Source of the DNA: DAOUJI01 sp965219565
GTDB taxonomy: Bacteria > Chloroflexota > Dehalococcoidia > Lucifugimonadales > JAGWBF01
DNA: 64,000 bases
Reading direction: 5' to 3'
Assembly (NCBI GenBank): GCA_965219565.1
Contig: OZ244780.1
Coordinates: 1,116,001 to 1,180,000 of the forward strand
Shown here: piece by piece, positions 34,756 through 43,251 of the stretch
Position numbering within the stretch: position 1 is the stretch's first letter
Layout: each line of letters opens with the position of its first letter
The notes under the pieces: generated by a model
Told to the model about the DNA's origin: nothing
Databases searched by the model: none
Seen by the model: the letters and a program-made list of their open reading frames with translations, nothing else
Position numbers and translations under genes: made by a program

Positions 34756-34884
34756 CGCGGTATCACCTATAGGCCCCGACTGAGTGGTGTGGTCCCATGG
34801 GCCTTTGTGACGACTAGTCCAAAATGGGCCAAGGCCCGGGGCGAATTGGCCAATGTTATCATACGCGCCGAGGGCAAGTCCATG

Positions 34885-35060
34885 TAAGAGGGTTGGCTGG
34901 CCAAGCACCCACGCTACCCCTTCCACTCACTCCTACTGGCTCTTCCTGGCTCAACCTGGTAGAGCGGTGGTTCGCTGCCCTCACCGAGAAACAACTCCGT
35001 CGGGGCGTCCATCGCAGCGCACGGGAGCTTGAGCAGGCCATCCTTTGGATACATCTGGAT
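34885..35060 (+). mobile_element. IS630-family transposase C-terminal remnant
   Basis: The frame reads T-P-T-G-S-S-W-L-N-L-V-E-R-W-F-A, then T-E-K-Q-L-R-R-G-V-H-R-S and E-L-E-Q-A-I. This is the classic end of IS630 DDE transposases. The preceding residues, W-L-A-K-H-P-R-Y, are in another frame, so there is a frameshift near 34925. The N-terminal catalytic parts are absent. It abuts the 3' end of the thiolase-like gene. Confidence 0.8.
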
Positions 35061-35094
35061 ACATCGAGTCGACCTACGCCGAACCGTAAGATAG

Positions 35095-36393
35095 TTAGTC
35101 GGGGTATTTGCCGAAGACCGTCCAGGCGGAGCTGCCGGGCATAGTTCCACCACAGACGGCGGTCTCGGCCCTTAGCCTGATCTGCCTTTCGCCCGCTTTT
35201 CCCTGCAGCTGCTGAATAGAGTCTGTCAAGATTGCGCAACGAGTGCGTCCCGTGCCGTTGTTGCCACCGCTGGAGAGCAGCGGATGTGGCCCCTCCACGC
35301 TGATGTCGCCCCCGTAGAAGTCATGTGCCTCGCCCCTCTTCACCCCGTGCCATTGCATGGCCTCTAAGAAGTACTGGGTGAAGTGGGTGAAGCCATCATA
35401 GGGATTATACACGTCGACTTCGTTATGGGTTAGCCCTGAGCCTTCAAAGATCTTCCTAGCCAGGCTGTCCGTCCACCCTTCCACTTCCTCCAGGGTCTCA
35501 ACACTGCTCCGCTTGTGGAACTTGTTCGCACAATGGTTGAGGAAGTACACAGGAGGCTGCTTCATGTCTTTGGCCCGCTCCGCGGTGGTCACGATGTAGC
35601 AAGCTCCACCCTGCACCGGCCTGTCATAATCGTGGAGCCTCAAGGGTTTAGCTATCCACCTGGAAGAGAGGTAATCGGCAATGGTCAGCGGCTCCTGTGG
35701 ATGCTGATAGTAGTACCCATCAGGAAACATGCTACCATTCCTCCGCAGGTTTACAACAAAGGGGGCCATCCTGTCGGGGTTGCTGCCGTACTTGCGACAG
35801 TACTCACCCGTGATGTAGGCGTATTGTGCGCCGGCGGCACCCCAGCCCCAGGGACCGGTCCATTGCCCATCACCACGGGCGGTGTCCTCGGCGTTGCTCC
35901 CGGACGTCATATACCTGCCCGAGAAGTTCCCCATAGTATACCGCACAAGGCACACCTCGCACTGCCCGTCTCCCACGGCTTGGGCTGCAAAGTTCAAGGC
36001 CCAGCTTATGTTACCTCCCAAGCTTTCGTGAGTGTTGTCGGTAAACTTGACGTTCTTGAGTCCCATATTCTTGATCAGCCACTCTGCGGTCACTTTGCTG
36101 ACGCCGTCCGCGGTGTTGTAGGGCGGGGGCAATTCCGGTCGCGTCCATTCTGGTATGTTCGCCCTCGGGCACGACACAACCCCATCAATATCGTCTGGCG
36201 ATATCCCCGCGTCGTCGATGGCCTTCTGGGCTGCCATCATGGAGTAGGCGCCCAGGCTGGTTTCAGGCCGTTCGTCCCAGCGCCGGTCAACGGGAGTGTG
36301 TCCTATACCTGCCACCGCCACCCTCCCCTGGTGCTCCCAGACCCCCAGTCCCTCATCCATCCGATAAATCGAGCGATAATGTGGAGAAACCAT
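35095..36393 (-). CDS. Thiolase-like protein (non-canonical active site)
   Basis: A 432-residue protein with the thiolase fold, related to the SCP2/lipid-transfer-type group. It begins R-V-A-V-A-G-I-G-H-T-P-V-D and has A-I-D-D-A-G-I-S-P-D-D-I-D-G-V-V. Where thiolases have the nucleophilic cysteine it reads N-T-H-E-S-L-G-G-N. The C-terminal G-H-P motif is replaced by G-G-N-N-G-T-G-R-T. So ordinary thiolysis is unlikely. In steroid catabolism, similar proteins (Ltp2) pair with a DUF35 protein and act as retro-aldolases; a DUF35 gene is 49 bases upstream here. AAGGAGAGG precedes the start. It is the last gene of a four-gene operon. Confidence 0.85.
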   Translation of the reverse strand: MVSPHYRSIYRMDEGLGVWEHQGRVAVAGIGHTPVDRRWDERPETSLGAYSMMAAQKAIDDAGISPDDIDGVVSCPRANIPEWTRPELPPPYNTADGVSKVTAEWLIKNMGLKNVKFTDNTHESLGGNISWALNFAAQAVGDGQCEVCLVRYTMGNFSGRYMTSGSNAEDTARGDGQWTGPWGWGAAGAQYAYITGEYCRKYGSNPDRMAPFVVNLRRNGSMFPDGYYYQHPQEPLTIADYLSSRWIAKPLRLHDYDRPVQGGACYIVTTAERAKDMKQPPVYFLNHCANKFHKRSSVETLEEVEGWTDSLARKIFEGSGLTHNEVDVYNPYDGFTHFTQYFLEAMQWHGVKRGEAHDFYGGDISVEGPHPLLSSGGNNGTGRTRCAILTDSIQQLQGKAGERQIRLRAETAVCGGTMPGSSAWTVFGKYPD

Positions 36394-36442
36394 CGTCCTC
36401 TCCTTGCTGCTGTATCTCCGGTATCTGCACGGATAGGTGGAG

Positions 36443-36868
36443 CTAGCTCACAACCTGCCAGTCGGGCACCAGTTGGCCTGGAGCAACCTCTTCAAAAATC
36501 ACTTCTGTAGGGGCACCAACGGGTACATCATCCACTGGTGTCCCGGGGAGGTTAGCGAAGAAGTTGATAGTCGGGTCTTCCTCTAGTTGGATTATCGCGA
36601 CGTTATAGGGCACCTCAGGCGACCACACCCTCATGCGGGAGTCGTGTATGACGATATAGCCAGAGATGCTTCCCCGCCCGCTCGTGTCTTTCCACTCCAG
36701 TGTCTCTGACCCGCAGTCCTCGCATCTCGGCCGCGGCGGGTAGTGTAAGGCGTTACAGGCGGTGCAGCTCTGCACGACCAGCCGCCGCTCATTAACGGCA
36801 TCCCAGAAGGGCTTGCTCAGTTCATCGGGTACGGGTATCTGTCTTGGCAATTCCGACCTCCGTTCCAT
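36443..36868 (-). CDS. DUF35 OB-fold zinc-ribbon protein
   Basis: A 141-residue acyl-CoA-associated protein with an N-terminal rubredoxin-like zinc ribbon and a C-terminal OB fold. The zinc ribbon is C-T-A-C at residues about 35-38 and C-E-D-C at 49-52. The OB fold includes G-S-I-S-G-Y-I-V-I-H and P-Y-N-V-A-I-I-Q-L-E. Such proteins form complexes with thiolase-like partners and help bind CoA substrates. It is 10 bases from the CoA-transferase gene upstream and precedes the thiolase-like gene, as expected for a functional pair. Confidence 0.9.
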   Translation of the reverse strand: MERRSELPRQIPVPDELSKPFWDAVNERRLVVQSCTACNALHYPPRPRCEDCGSETLEWKDTSGRGSISGYIVIHDSRMRVWSPEVPYNVAIIQLEEDPTINFFANLPGTPVDDVPVGAPTEVIFEEVAPGQLVPDWQVVS

Positions 36869-36878
36869 TCTATTGGGG

Positions 36879-38135
36879 CTAGATCACCCCTGCCTCGCGT
36901 AGCACCCCGAGCTCGAGTAGGTCGAGTCCGATTTCTCCGAAGACCTCTTGGTTGTGTTCGCCAATGACAGCAGCCCGGCGGTAGATCTTCCAGGGGGACT
37001 GGGGATAGATAGATGCCCCACCTGGGTATGTGAAGCTTCTGCCCAACTCAGGGTGCTCCACCTCCACGAAGAATCCCCGATCATGCCAGTGTTGCTCGTC
37101 CAGAATGTCCTCGGGGGCATGGACTGCTCCTATCAGCAAGCGCCGTTGCTGGCCTTCGTGGTAGGCCTCCTCCTGAGTGACGCTAGCGAAGAAACGCTCA
37201 ACTACTTCGCTTATGTGGGCCTGCTGCTTCTGGAGTGCTTCCGGCTCCACATTCTTGAGATCGTTGAGGTCATGTTCGACGCCTTTACTGTCCATCCAGT
37301 CTATTAGCCTCTTCATGAAGTCCGGAGTCAGGCGTCCGACAAGACTGAAATTAACGTAGCGGCCGTCCTTGGTGGGGTGCTGCCATCGAGGCATGGGGCC
37401 GACCGAGTGATGGCGGCCGGTGTTGCGGCGCACGACCTGCTTAGTGAAGAGATAGGTGGGAATAGCGCCTTCGGTGGTGAGGGCGCAGGCGCTGTGGACT
37501 GAGGCATCGATGTACTGTCCTTCGCCGATCCCGTCGCGCATGCAGACTGCGGCCATAATGGCTATATAGGCGTAGTGACTGCCCATGTGCCAGGCGTTGC
37601 CGCCACCCGCTGCAATAGGGGGAGGATCGGGCACGTCCTCCTCGTTGTATCCCGTGGAGGCCATCTGGCCGCCGGCGGCCATGTGTACTAGGTCTGAACT
37701 CCGGTAGTGCCGCCAGGGGCCCGTCTGGCCGAAGGGCGTGAGCGAGCACATGACGAGTTGCGGGTTGATCTTTTGAAGCTCTTCATAGCCGAGACCTAGA
37801 GACGGGAGGTAGTCCGGCTGATAGGTCTCCAGCAGGACGTCAGCACTCGTCACCATCTTCCGGAAGAGGTCGCGGCCTTCCTCGGTCTCGAGGTTTAGGG
37901 TGATGCCCCGCTTGCTGGTATTGTAGTGCCAGAAATGGAGGCTCCGATCGGGGTGGGGTACGTCCTGGTAGAAGGGCCCGATCCGGCGCTCGGCCACCCC
38001 GCCGGGTGGCTCTATCTTGATGACATCGGCACCCATGTCGGCCATAAGCTTCCCGCACCACTCACCGATCACGTCGGATAGCTCTAAGACCCGCAAGTTC
38101 CCTAAAGGACCGGGAGAAAACCGTACATTCTCCAT
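36879..38135 (-). CDS. Family III CoA-transferase (CaiB/BaiF)
   Basis: A 418-residue family III CoA-transferase, which moves CoA between carboxylic acids through an aspartyl-CoA intermediate. The N-terminal fold reads L-R-V-L-E-L-S-D-V-I-G-E-W, then K-L-M-A-D-M-G-A-D-V-I-K-I-E-P-P-G-G. An aspartate expected to carry CoA is in the G-Q-Y-I-D-A-S region (about 205-212). The C-terminus shares blocks with the fragment at 20963. It follows the second CoA-transferase by 18 bases. The pair may form a heteromer or act on successive substrates in a carboxylic-acid degradation pathway. Confidence 0.92.
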   Translation of the reverse strand: MENVRFSPGPLGNLRVLELSDVIGEWCGKLMADMGADVIKIEPPGGVAERRIGPFYQDVPHPDRSLHFWHYNTSKRGITLNLETEEGRDLFRKMVTSADVLLETYQPDYLPSLGLGYEELQKINPQLVMCSLTPFGQTGPWRHYRSSDLVHMAAGGQMASTGYNEEDVPDPPPIAAGGGNAWHMGSHYAYIAIMAAVCMRDGIGEGQYIDASVHSACALTTEGAIPTYLFTKQVVRRNTGRHHSVGPMPRWQHPTKDGRYVNFSLVGRLTPDFMKRLIDWMDSKGVEHDLNDLKNVEPEALQKQQAHISEVVERFFASVTQEEAYHEGQQRRLLIGAVHAPEDILDEQHWHDRGFFVEVEHPELGRSFTYPGGASIYPQSPWKIYRRAAVIGEHNQEVFGEIGLDLLELGVLREAGVI

Positions 38136-38153
38136 GGCTGCTAGTCCTCCTCT

Positions 38154-39512
38154 CTATGCGGTCCCAACTTCAAGTGCCTCAAGCAAGTAGGGCTCGAGGG
38201 GGATGGTCTTGGGCCAGAAGGTGCCGTCCTCGTATCCCTCTCGAATCTCCTGAGTGGAGAGGCCCAGGATGCTTCCGAGTACCTCGGGGTTGTGCTCACC
38301 GCAGAGGGGACCGGGCCGTTCTACGCTGGTGGGCGAGATGGAGAAGGTGAAGGGTGTGTTCTGGGTCAAGTGTTCCCCCAACACCTGGTGGTGTACGGTT
38401 GTGTACATGCCCTGGTGTCGGAGTTGGGGGTCATGCTCGACCCGGTCCTCGTTGCTCTGCACCGGGGCAGCAGGGACCCCCGCTGCCTGGCAGCGGTCGG
38501 CCAACTCGTATTTCTCCAGGGTCAGGGTCCAGGCCTCAATGCCTCGGTCCAGGTCCTCCTGATGCTGTATTCTTCCTGCCACGGTGGCGAACCGGTCTTC
38601 GTTAGCCCAGGCTGGGGCTCCCACGAGCTCCACCAGGGAGTGCCATTCCTGCTCTGTGAAGCAGGCGATAACGCACCAGTCGTTGTAACCACCGCCATTG
38701 GTGCGGTAGGCGTTATGGGGGGCAGTACTTGGGCCTCGATAGTTGTTCACCAACGGCCCTCCGGGCCACACTGCGCGATTACCCGGTGGGAAGAAGCCGC
38801 GACGAGTGTTACGTCCATTTATGGTCTTATCGAGTATGGATGGCCCGGTAAGGGTGATGCCCGCGGCTACCTGGGACATGTCCACCCATTGACCCTCCCC
38901 AGTGGCATTGCGGTGATGGAGTGTGGTGAGGACACACATCGCCGCGTACATTCCGCCGGTGTTGTCCATGTAGGACCATCCCCAACCAGCTGGAGGAGCC
39001 CCCGGTAGGCCCGAGGTGAAGGTCAGCCCGCCCTGGGCCTGTACAATAGGCCCCACAGTTCTGTAGTCCTTGTTGCGCCCCGTTTGCCCGAAACCAGCCA
39101 TGGAGACATAGACGATGTCCGGCTTGATCTTGGTCATCTCCTCGTAGCTCAGTCCCCAGCTGTCAAGCACACCGGTACTGAAGTTCTCGATGACCACGTC
39201 CGAGGTGGCGAGGAGGCGCTTGATGAGCGCCAGGCCCTTAGGAGTCCTGGCACTGATGGTGACGCTCTTCTTCATGGGGTTGGTATCGCTGAAGTCTCCT
39301 CCGCTGTTGATCCCAGGCGCTACCCCAGGAGGTCTTGTCCCCGCGGTGCCCGATACTGAGCGGCCTGTAAAGCCGCCTAGGGCCGGTTCGGGCCATTCCA
39401 CCTTTAGGACTTCGGCTCCCAGAATGGCTAGCCAACGGGTCGCCCAGGGGCCTGACCGCACCCAGGTGAAATCGAGAATGCGAGTACCATCGAGTGGTCG
39501 TCGTCCTAACAT
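38154..39512 (-). CDS. Family III CoA-transferase (CaiB/BaiF), second copy
   Basis: A protein of about 452 residues, first in the CoA-transferase/DUF35/thiolase operon. Motifs: R-P-L-D-G-T-R-I-L-D-F-T-W-V, G-A-E-V-L-K-V-E-W-P, L-L-A-T-S-D-V-V-I-E-N-F-S and G-Q-W-V-D-M-S-Q (carrying the catalytic aspartate). An upstream GTG at 39542 is in frame. However, a TATAAT element lies at 39545-39550, immediately before it, so a transcript would start downstream of that GTG. The ATG at 39512 is therefore preferred. It is somewhat longer than the neighbour because of an insert around residues 240-290. Substrate unknown. Confidence 0.9.
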   Translation of the reverse strand: MLGRRPLDGTRILDFTWVRSGPWATRWLAILGAEVLKVEWPEPALGGFTGRSVSGTAGTRPPGVAPGINSGGDFSDTNPMKKSVTISARTPKGLALIKRLLATSDVVIENFSTGVLDSWGLSYEEMTKIKPDIVYVSMAGFGQTGRNKDYRTVGPIVQAQGGLTFTSGLPGAPPAGWGWSYMDNTGGMYAAMCVLTTLHHRNATGEGQWVDMSQVAAGITLTGPSILDKTINGRNTRRGFFPPGNRAVWPGGPLVNNYRGPSTAPHNAYRTNGGGYNDWCVIACFTEQEWHSLVELVGAPAWANEDRFATVAGRIQHQEDLDRGIEAWTLTLEKYELADRCQAAGVPAAPVQSNEDRVEHDPQLRHQGMYTTVHHQVLGEHLTQNTPFTFSISPTSVERPGPLCGEHNPEVLGSILGLSTQEIREGYEDGTFWPKTIPLEPYLLEALEVGTA

Positions 39513-39544
39513 TGTGTGACTCGTATCTCCGCTATTTTGCACGG

Positions 39545-39550
39545 ATTATA
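39545..39550 (-). promoter_or_regulatory. -10 element of the CoA-transferase operon
   Basis: Read on the minus strand these bases are TATAAT, in a very AT-rich stretch. No good -35 is seen at 17 bases. A transcript would begin near 39538, giving a leader of about 26 bases before the ATG at 39512. This decides against the in-frame GTG at 39542. Confidence 0.5.
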
Positions 39551-39780
39551 ATATTAGTAGTGCCTTTTTATGTAAGTCGGAAATGCGTCACGGGAACTTC
39601 CATGGTTACACTGATCATCCCCATCCGGCGAACACCCGAGTAAGCCTGAAAATGTGCCCCTATTATTGTGACCGATATTTCCCATTTCAACCGGTCCGGT
39701 CTAATCCAGTGAGACAACGGGAGTATACTCGCGGCCCAGAAAGCCCGTCAACCATCTGTACTCGTCCGGTAGCGTCAAGC

Positions 39781-39948
39781 TTAGTGTGTGAATTCTTTGA
39801 GGGGCTTGTCCTTCCAGGATTGATTGAGGTAATTGATCACTCCGAATATGATCCGGTCCACGCTGGCTTGGTCCTGAAAGCAGCTCATTGGCCTGGTCCT
39901 GCGCCTCATTTCCCAGAAGGCTCGTTCGCTGGCATTGGTAGTACGCAC
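39781..39948 (-). mobile_element. IS256 (mutator)-family transposase C-terminal remnant
   Basis: The minus strand reads V-R-T-T-N-A-S-E-R-A-F-W-E-M-R-R-R-T-R, followed by M-S-C-F-Q-D and S-V-D-R-I-I-F-G-V. This is the C-terminus of IS256-type transposases. It ends at a TGA at 39781 (F-T-H). All catalytic parts upstream are missing. The flanking sequence at 39691-39755 resembles 29816-29880, so related element ends occur at two places. Confidence 0.8.
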
Positions 39949-40056
39949 CTTGACTCTGGAAGCCCCTCCGGGTCTCGATAATCCGGCTCGATGTTGGTCG
40001 CCCGCGAATACGCTTCGCCCGGCCACACGAGATCAGCAAGCGCGGCCCGCCTCCGG

Positions 40057-40823
40057 TCAACCATGCTGGGCCTCGCGCCGTGCGTAGAAGTCTTCCAGAA
40101 CGTCGGCGGAGCGTACATCCGCATCAAGCGTCACCATGTTGAGCCCGGCAGTGCGGATCAGGCGTGCTTGTGCGGTTCGCTGCTCAAGCTCCTCCAGAAG
40201 TTCTAGCAGCGCCCGATTTTCGAGGCACAGGACGCGACTCGGACTAAGGGGAGCCCAGCGGAGCTCCTCTAGCGCGAGGACCGTCTCGCCCGGGCGCACT
40301 CGCTCGCGGAACCGGTATAGCGCGTAGGCAAACAGCTCAAGCGACAGGCTCCGGTGCTGGCCCACCGCGAATCTGTACTGACCGCCCGAGAGACCGTCGC
40401 GCACCGCCCCCCGAAAACGGCGAGAGGGCAGCCCAGGGGATTCCTTCGAGACGGTCTTGCGCGCCCTGTCGCATGCTGGTGGCAGGTAGGTTCTGAGGAA
40501 ACACCGCGCGTCCTTGCGCAACGAATGAGAGGCGACCGCGGATATTCCATTATCCAAGAGGTACTGCTCCATTCCCTGGACAAGTCGCTCCTCGCTAAAG
40601 TCCAGCTGGGGGAATTCGTTGAATGCCCAATACCAGAAGGTCGCCCGGCGGTGTTCGTAGCCAGCTCTGAATGGAGGAGACAGGTCTCCCGGGCCACCTT
40701 CAACGCTGCCGTCACTTCCAGCCCGTACTGCTTGGCCCGGCTCCGCCGGTTCCTTGAATCCAACTTGCATCCTCGGCCCAACAGCCGAATCGCTGAGGTG
40801 TCCTGGACGGTTCCATAGTCCAA
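40057..40823 (-). pseudogene. DUF4007-family gene remnant (defence-associated), truncated and frameshifted
   Basis: About 195 residues match the DUF4007 family: F-W-Y-W-A-F-N-E-F, then D-F-S-E-E-R-L-V-Q-G-M, S-L-R-K-D-A-R-C-F-L-R-T-Y, and near the end L-L-E-L-L-E-E-L-E. The short block C-L-L-H-S-E-L-A is in a different frame upstream, so there is a frameshift near 40655. The N-terminal half, which normally starts F-x-G-H-E-T-F, is not present. DUF4007 genes are found near phosphorothioation (Dnd/Dpt) and related defence systems. No dnd genes are visible here. Confidence 0.7.
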
Positions 40824-41556
40824 GAAGGGACCACTAATATCCAGATGCTTACCAACGGCCAGCAGGATAGCAGTAGCGAGGAGTGACAGGGCATACCAGC
40901 TCGTAGGTCCTCCAGCTGCTAGCTCCTTCCCAACGCCGGCCGATGTATCCCGATAGGGGCCACTGATCCCACCCCTGGTTAGGGCTTTCCAGCTGTTTTT
41001 TGGGAGATATACTAGTCACTCTGTGCTTGGAGAGCTCCTGAAGTTACCCGCTGAGACTGTCCCGCCTCAAAACCCCTCAGACGCCGCCCCTAGGATGACC
41101 GGACACGGCGTCACGGTAACCGTGGACAACTGCGTCTACCCCTATGCGCGGCGCAGGGCAGCGAGGTTCCGTCAGGAACCGCAGCTGCCCAGAAGCCGGA
41201 GGGGACTATGGGCCCACCAAGGTATTGGAGACTCTGTCTAGCCCATTACAGGCAGGACTACTCAGGCTTCACCCCGACAAAGGGGCGGAGCTACTGGCTT
41301 TAACCTCGTACAGAAGGATTATGGCTGGAGTGTTGACCATAAGAAAGTCGGATACAGCGAGCGGGCATGGTATCAGGCATGATGTCTATGGAATCCCTGG
41401 CAACTCCCTGGCAACTCCCGCTAGCGGAATCATGGGGCTTTATGCCTGATGGGGGAGTCCGCCCCTATGTAACAAATCATGCGGAGAATTGGACGCTAAC
41501 CCCCGGGCATCATCATGATGAGGGCAGGTCGGGGACGGGACCTGAATCTACTTGGT
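40824..41556. other. Gene-free spacer containing a dispersed repeat
   Basis: About 730 bases show only short unconvincing frames. The single feature is the 42-bp repeat copy at 41146-41187. Confidence 0.4.
41146..41187 (-). repeat. Dispersed 41-42 bp repeat, copy 2
   Basis: Read on the minus strand it starts CAGCTGCGGTTCC and ends CCTGCGCCGCGC, like 22146-22186. The hairpin core GGTTCC/GGAACC is kept. Flanking sequences differ, so only this short element is shared. Confidence 0.6.
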
Positions 41557-42612
41557 CTACCTGTGGTCGGGCTCTAAATCCAGCTGTTGGTCGAGCTGTT
41601 TACCCATCTGGGCTACCATCAGCCTTCCCATGTTGCGGGTGAATCCGAGCCCCAAGACAGGATCTTTGTCAAAGAGTTCCAGGAGTTTCTGGCTGTCCAG
41701 AGCCAAGACTTCCACTCCTTCGATGGCCCGCGCTGCTACGTAATCGTAGTCGGCACCTAAGAGAGGCCCGAAGTCGAAGGCAGACCCCTTGCTCTCCACC
41801 TCAATCACATGATGGTGGTCCTCATGCTCCCTATCCAGGGTCACGAGGCCTTTCAGCAAGATATAGACATCGTGATGGCCCATCTGTGCTGGGCAATCAC
41901 AGGAGATGTCCTGCGAAAAGAAGGGTTTGACCATGACTGCGTCGGCCAGGCGGCCAATCTGTTGCTCTGAAAGGTTGTCCCCCAGACCTGACTCCTTTAA
42001 CTTCTCGACCACTTCTATCTGTTGGGCTGGAACGCCTCCCAAGGAACCCTGAAGAAATCCTCCTATTGGCTCCGCGGAGAAGGCCAGGGCTAGGCCCACC
42101 CCAGTGGCAACTCCAAGGGCAACAATGAGAAGGACCACAGAGAAAAACGATGCCTCCCGTACCTCGCCGGCATCAGCGCCTCGGCGCTGGAAGTCCTGCT
42201 CGGCGTCACTTATCCAAAGCATCGTTCGGATCAGGAGATAGGCCGTCAGGATGATGACCCCTAGCGATACTAGACTGGCCTCGGTCACGTTTGGTTCCAC
42301 GTCTAAGTCGGCGAACTGTAACCAGTCCAGAGAGCTGTGGGCGTAGAGGGACGGAAGGAAGAAGAGAAACAGGATCAGGGCAAACAGGCCTGGCATGCGT
42401 CCCATGAAAGAAAGGAGTAGGCCCAGTCCCACGAAGATTCCCAAGAGGACTAGAGCGAAGGCTCCAGCATACCACCCCAGGAGGTCAGCCAAGGTATCAC
42501 TCAACCACCTCTCATACAGAAAGGAAGAATGGAATACGAAGGCCGCGCTCGTACTCATCGCGAAGATGGCCGGCAAATGAATACCGGAAGCGAGTAAACG
42601 GGTTGGGATCAT
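41557..42612 (-). CDS. Membrane protein with C-terminal cyclic nucleotide-binding-like domain
   Basis: About 351 residues from the ATG at 42612. The first two thirds hold five to six hydrophobic helices. The C-terminal 120 residues resemble a cNMP-binding (CRP-like) beta-roll: M-V-K-P-F-F-S-Q-D, then H-D-V-Y-I-L-L-K-G-L-V-T-L and a late V-E-V-L-A-L-D-S-Q-K-L-L-E-L-F-D-K-D-P helix. The phosphate-binding cassette is degenerate, so cyclic nucleotide binding is unproven. The start overlaps the stop of the preceding DUF58 frame (ATGA), with GAGGA upstream, indicating translational coupling to that gene. Function unknown; a ligand-responsive membrane sensor is a guess. Confidence 0.7.
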   Translation of the reverse strand: MIPTRLLASGIHLPAIFAMSTSAAFVFHSSFLYERWLSDTLADLLGWYAGAFALVLLGIFVGLGLLLSFMGRMPGLFALILFLFFLPSLYAHSSLDWLQFADLDVEPNVTEASLVSLGVIILTAYLLIRTMLWISDAEQDFQRRGADAGEVREASFFSVVLLIVALGVATGVGLALAFSAEPIGGFLQGSLGGVPAQQIEVVEKLKESGLGDNLSEQQIGRLADAVMVKPFFSQDISCDCPAQMGHHDVYILLKGLVTLDREHEDHHHVIEVESKGSAFDFGPLLGADYDYVAARAIEGVEVLALDSQKLLELFDKDPVLGLGFTRNMGRLMVAQMGKQLDQQLDLEPDHR

Positions 42613-43192
42613 CTGGTCCTCAGCTGCCTCATCAGGGCAGTGGCGAAGTCGGACCTCGTTGGGTCCCACTCAAGCACAGAGACCCCCGATCCTCGCAGGC
42701 GGGTGACTGTCGACCTGGTCTGGAGCCGGTAGAAGGTCTGGGCGTTCTCTTCCAACTGACCTTCCCTGGGAGCGAAATAGTACCCATTGACTCCCACCAC
42801 CATGACTGGCGCCTGTAACCTTCCCCGGGGGTTCATCTGGATAATGGTGCGTGTCCCGAGCATGAGGGGCGACGTATCGCCTACGTCCAACCTGGTGACG
42901 ACGGCATCCGGCTGAGGGAGTGGAACAGCTCTGGTTCGGAGAGGGCCATACGTCCAGCGTAGCAGAGGAGGCGCGCAGTAGGCAGCCACCACTTGGCAGT
43001 GTCGATGTATGGGAGGGCGCCCAAGGCCTCGGGTGTTGATGTCCCTCCGTACTCAGAGCGCTCTATCTGCCGAGCATGGTCTGCATGGCCACCATCCACC
43101 AGATGGCGCTACCAGTGCCCCTTCCAGAAAGCCCACGCATTTGACAAACCAAGACGATGGCCATCGTCGTTGACCTCGTTGCGGTTCCGGGA
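42609..43192 (-). pseudogene. DUF58-like gene, broken by a stop and a frameshift
   Basis: The minus strand holds a protein in three pieces. First comes G-L-S-N-A-W-A-F-W-K-G-H-W, ended by a TAG near 43108. The frame then continues R-H-L-V-D-G-G-H and S-E-Y-G-G-T-S-T-P-E-A-L-G, then L-P-Y-I-D-T-A-K-W-W. A frameshift near 42920 leads to V-T-R-L-D-V-G-D-T-S-P, Y-Y-F-A-P-R-E-G-Q-L and R-G-S-G-V-S-V-L-E-W. The final part resembles the end of DUF58 proteins. The N-terminal half is missing. The downstream membrane gene overlaps its stop, suggesting an original operon. Confidence 0.6.
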
Positions 43193-43251
43193 CACCGGGA
43201 CACGTCCACGCAAACCCATCATTCCTGTAGAGAGCTTCGCTCTCTGCCAGC

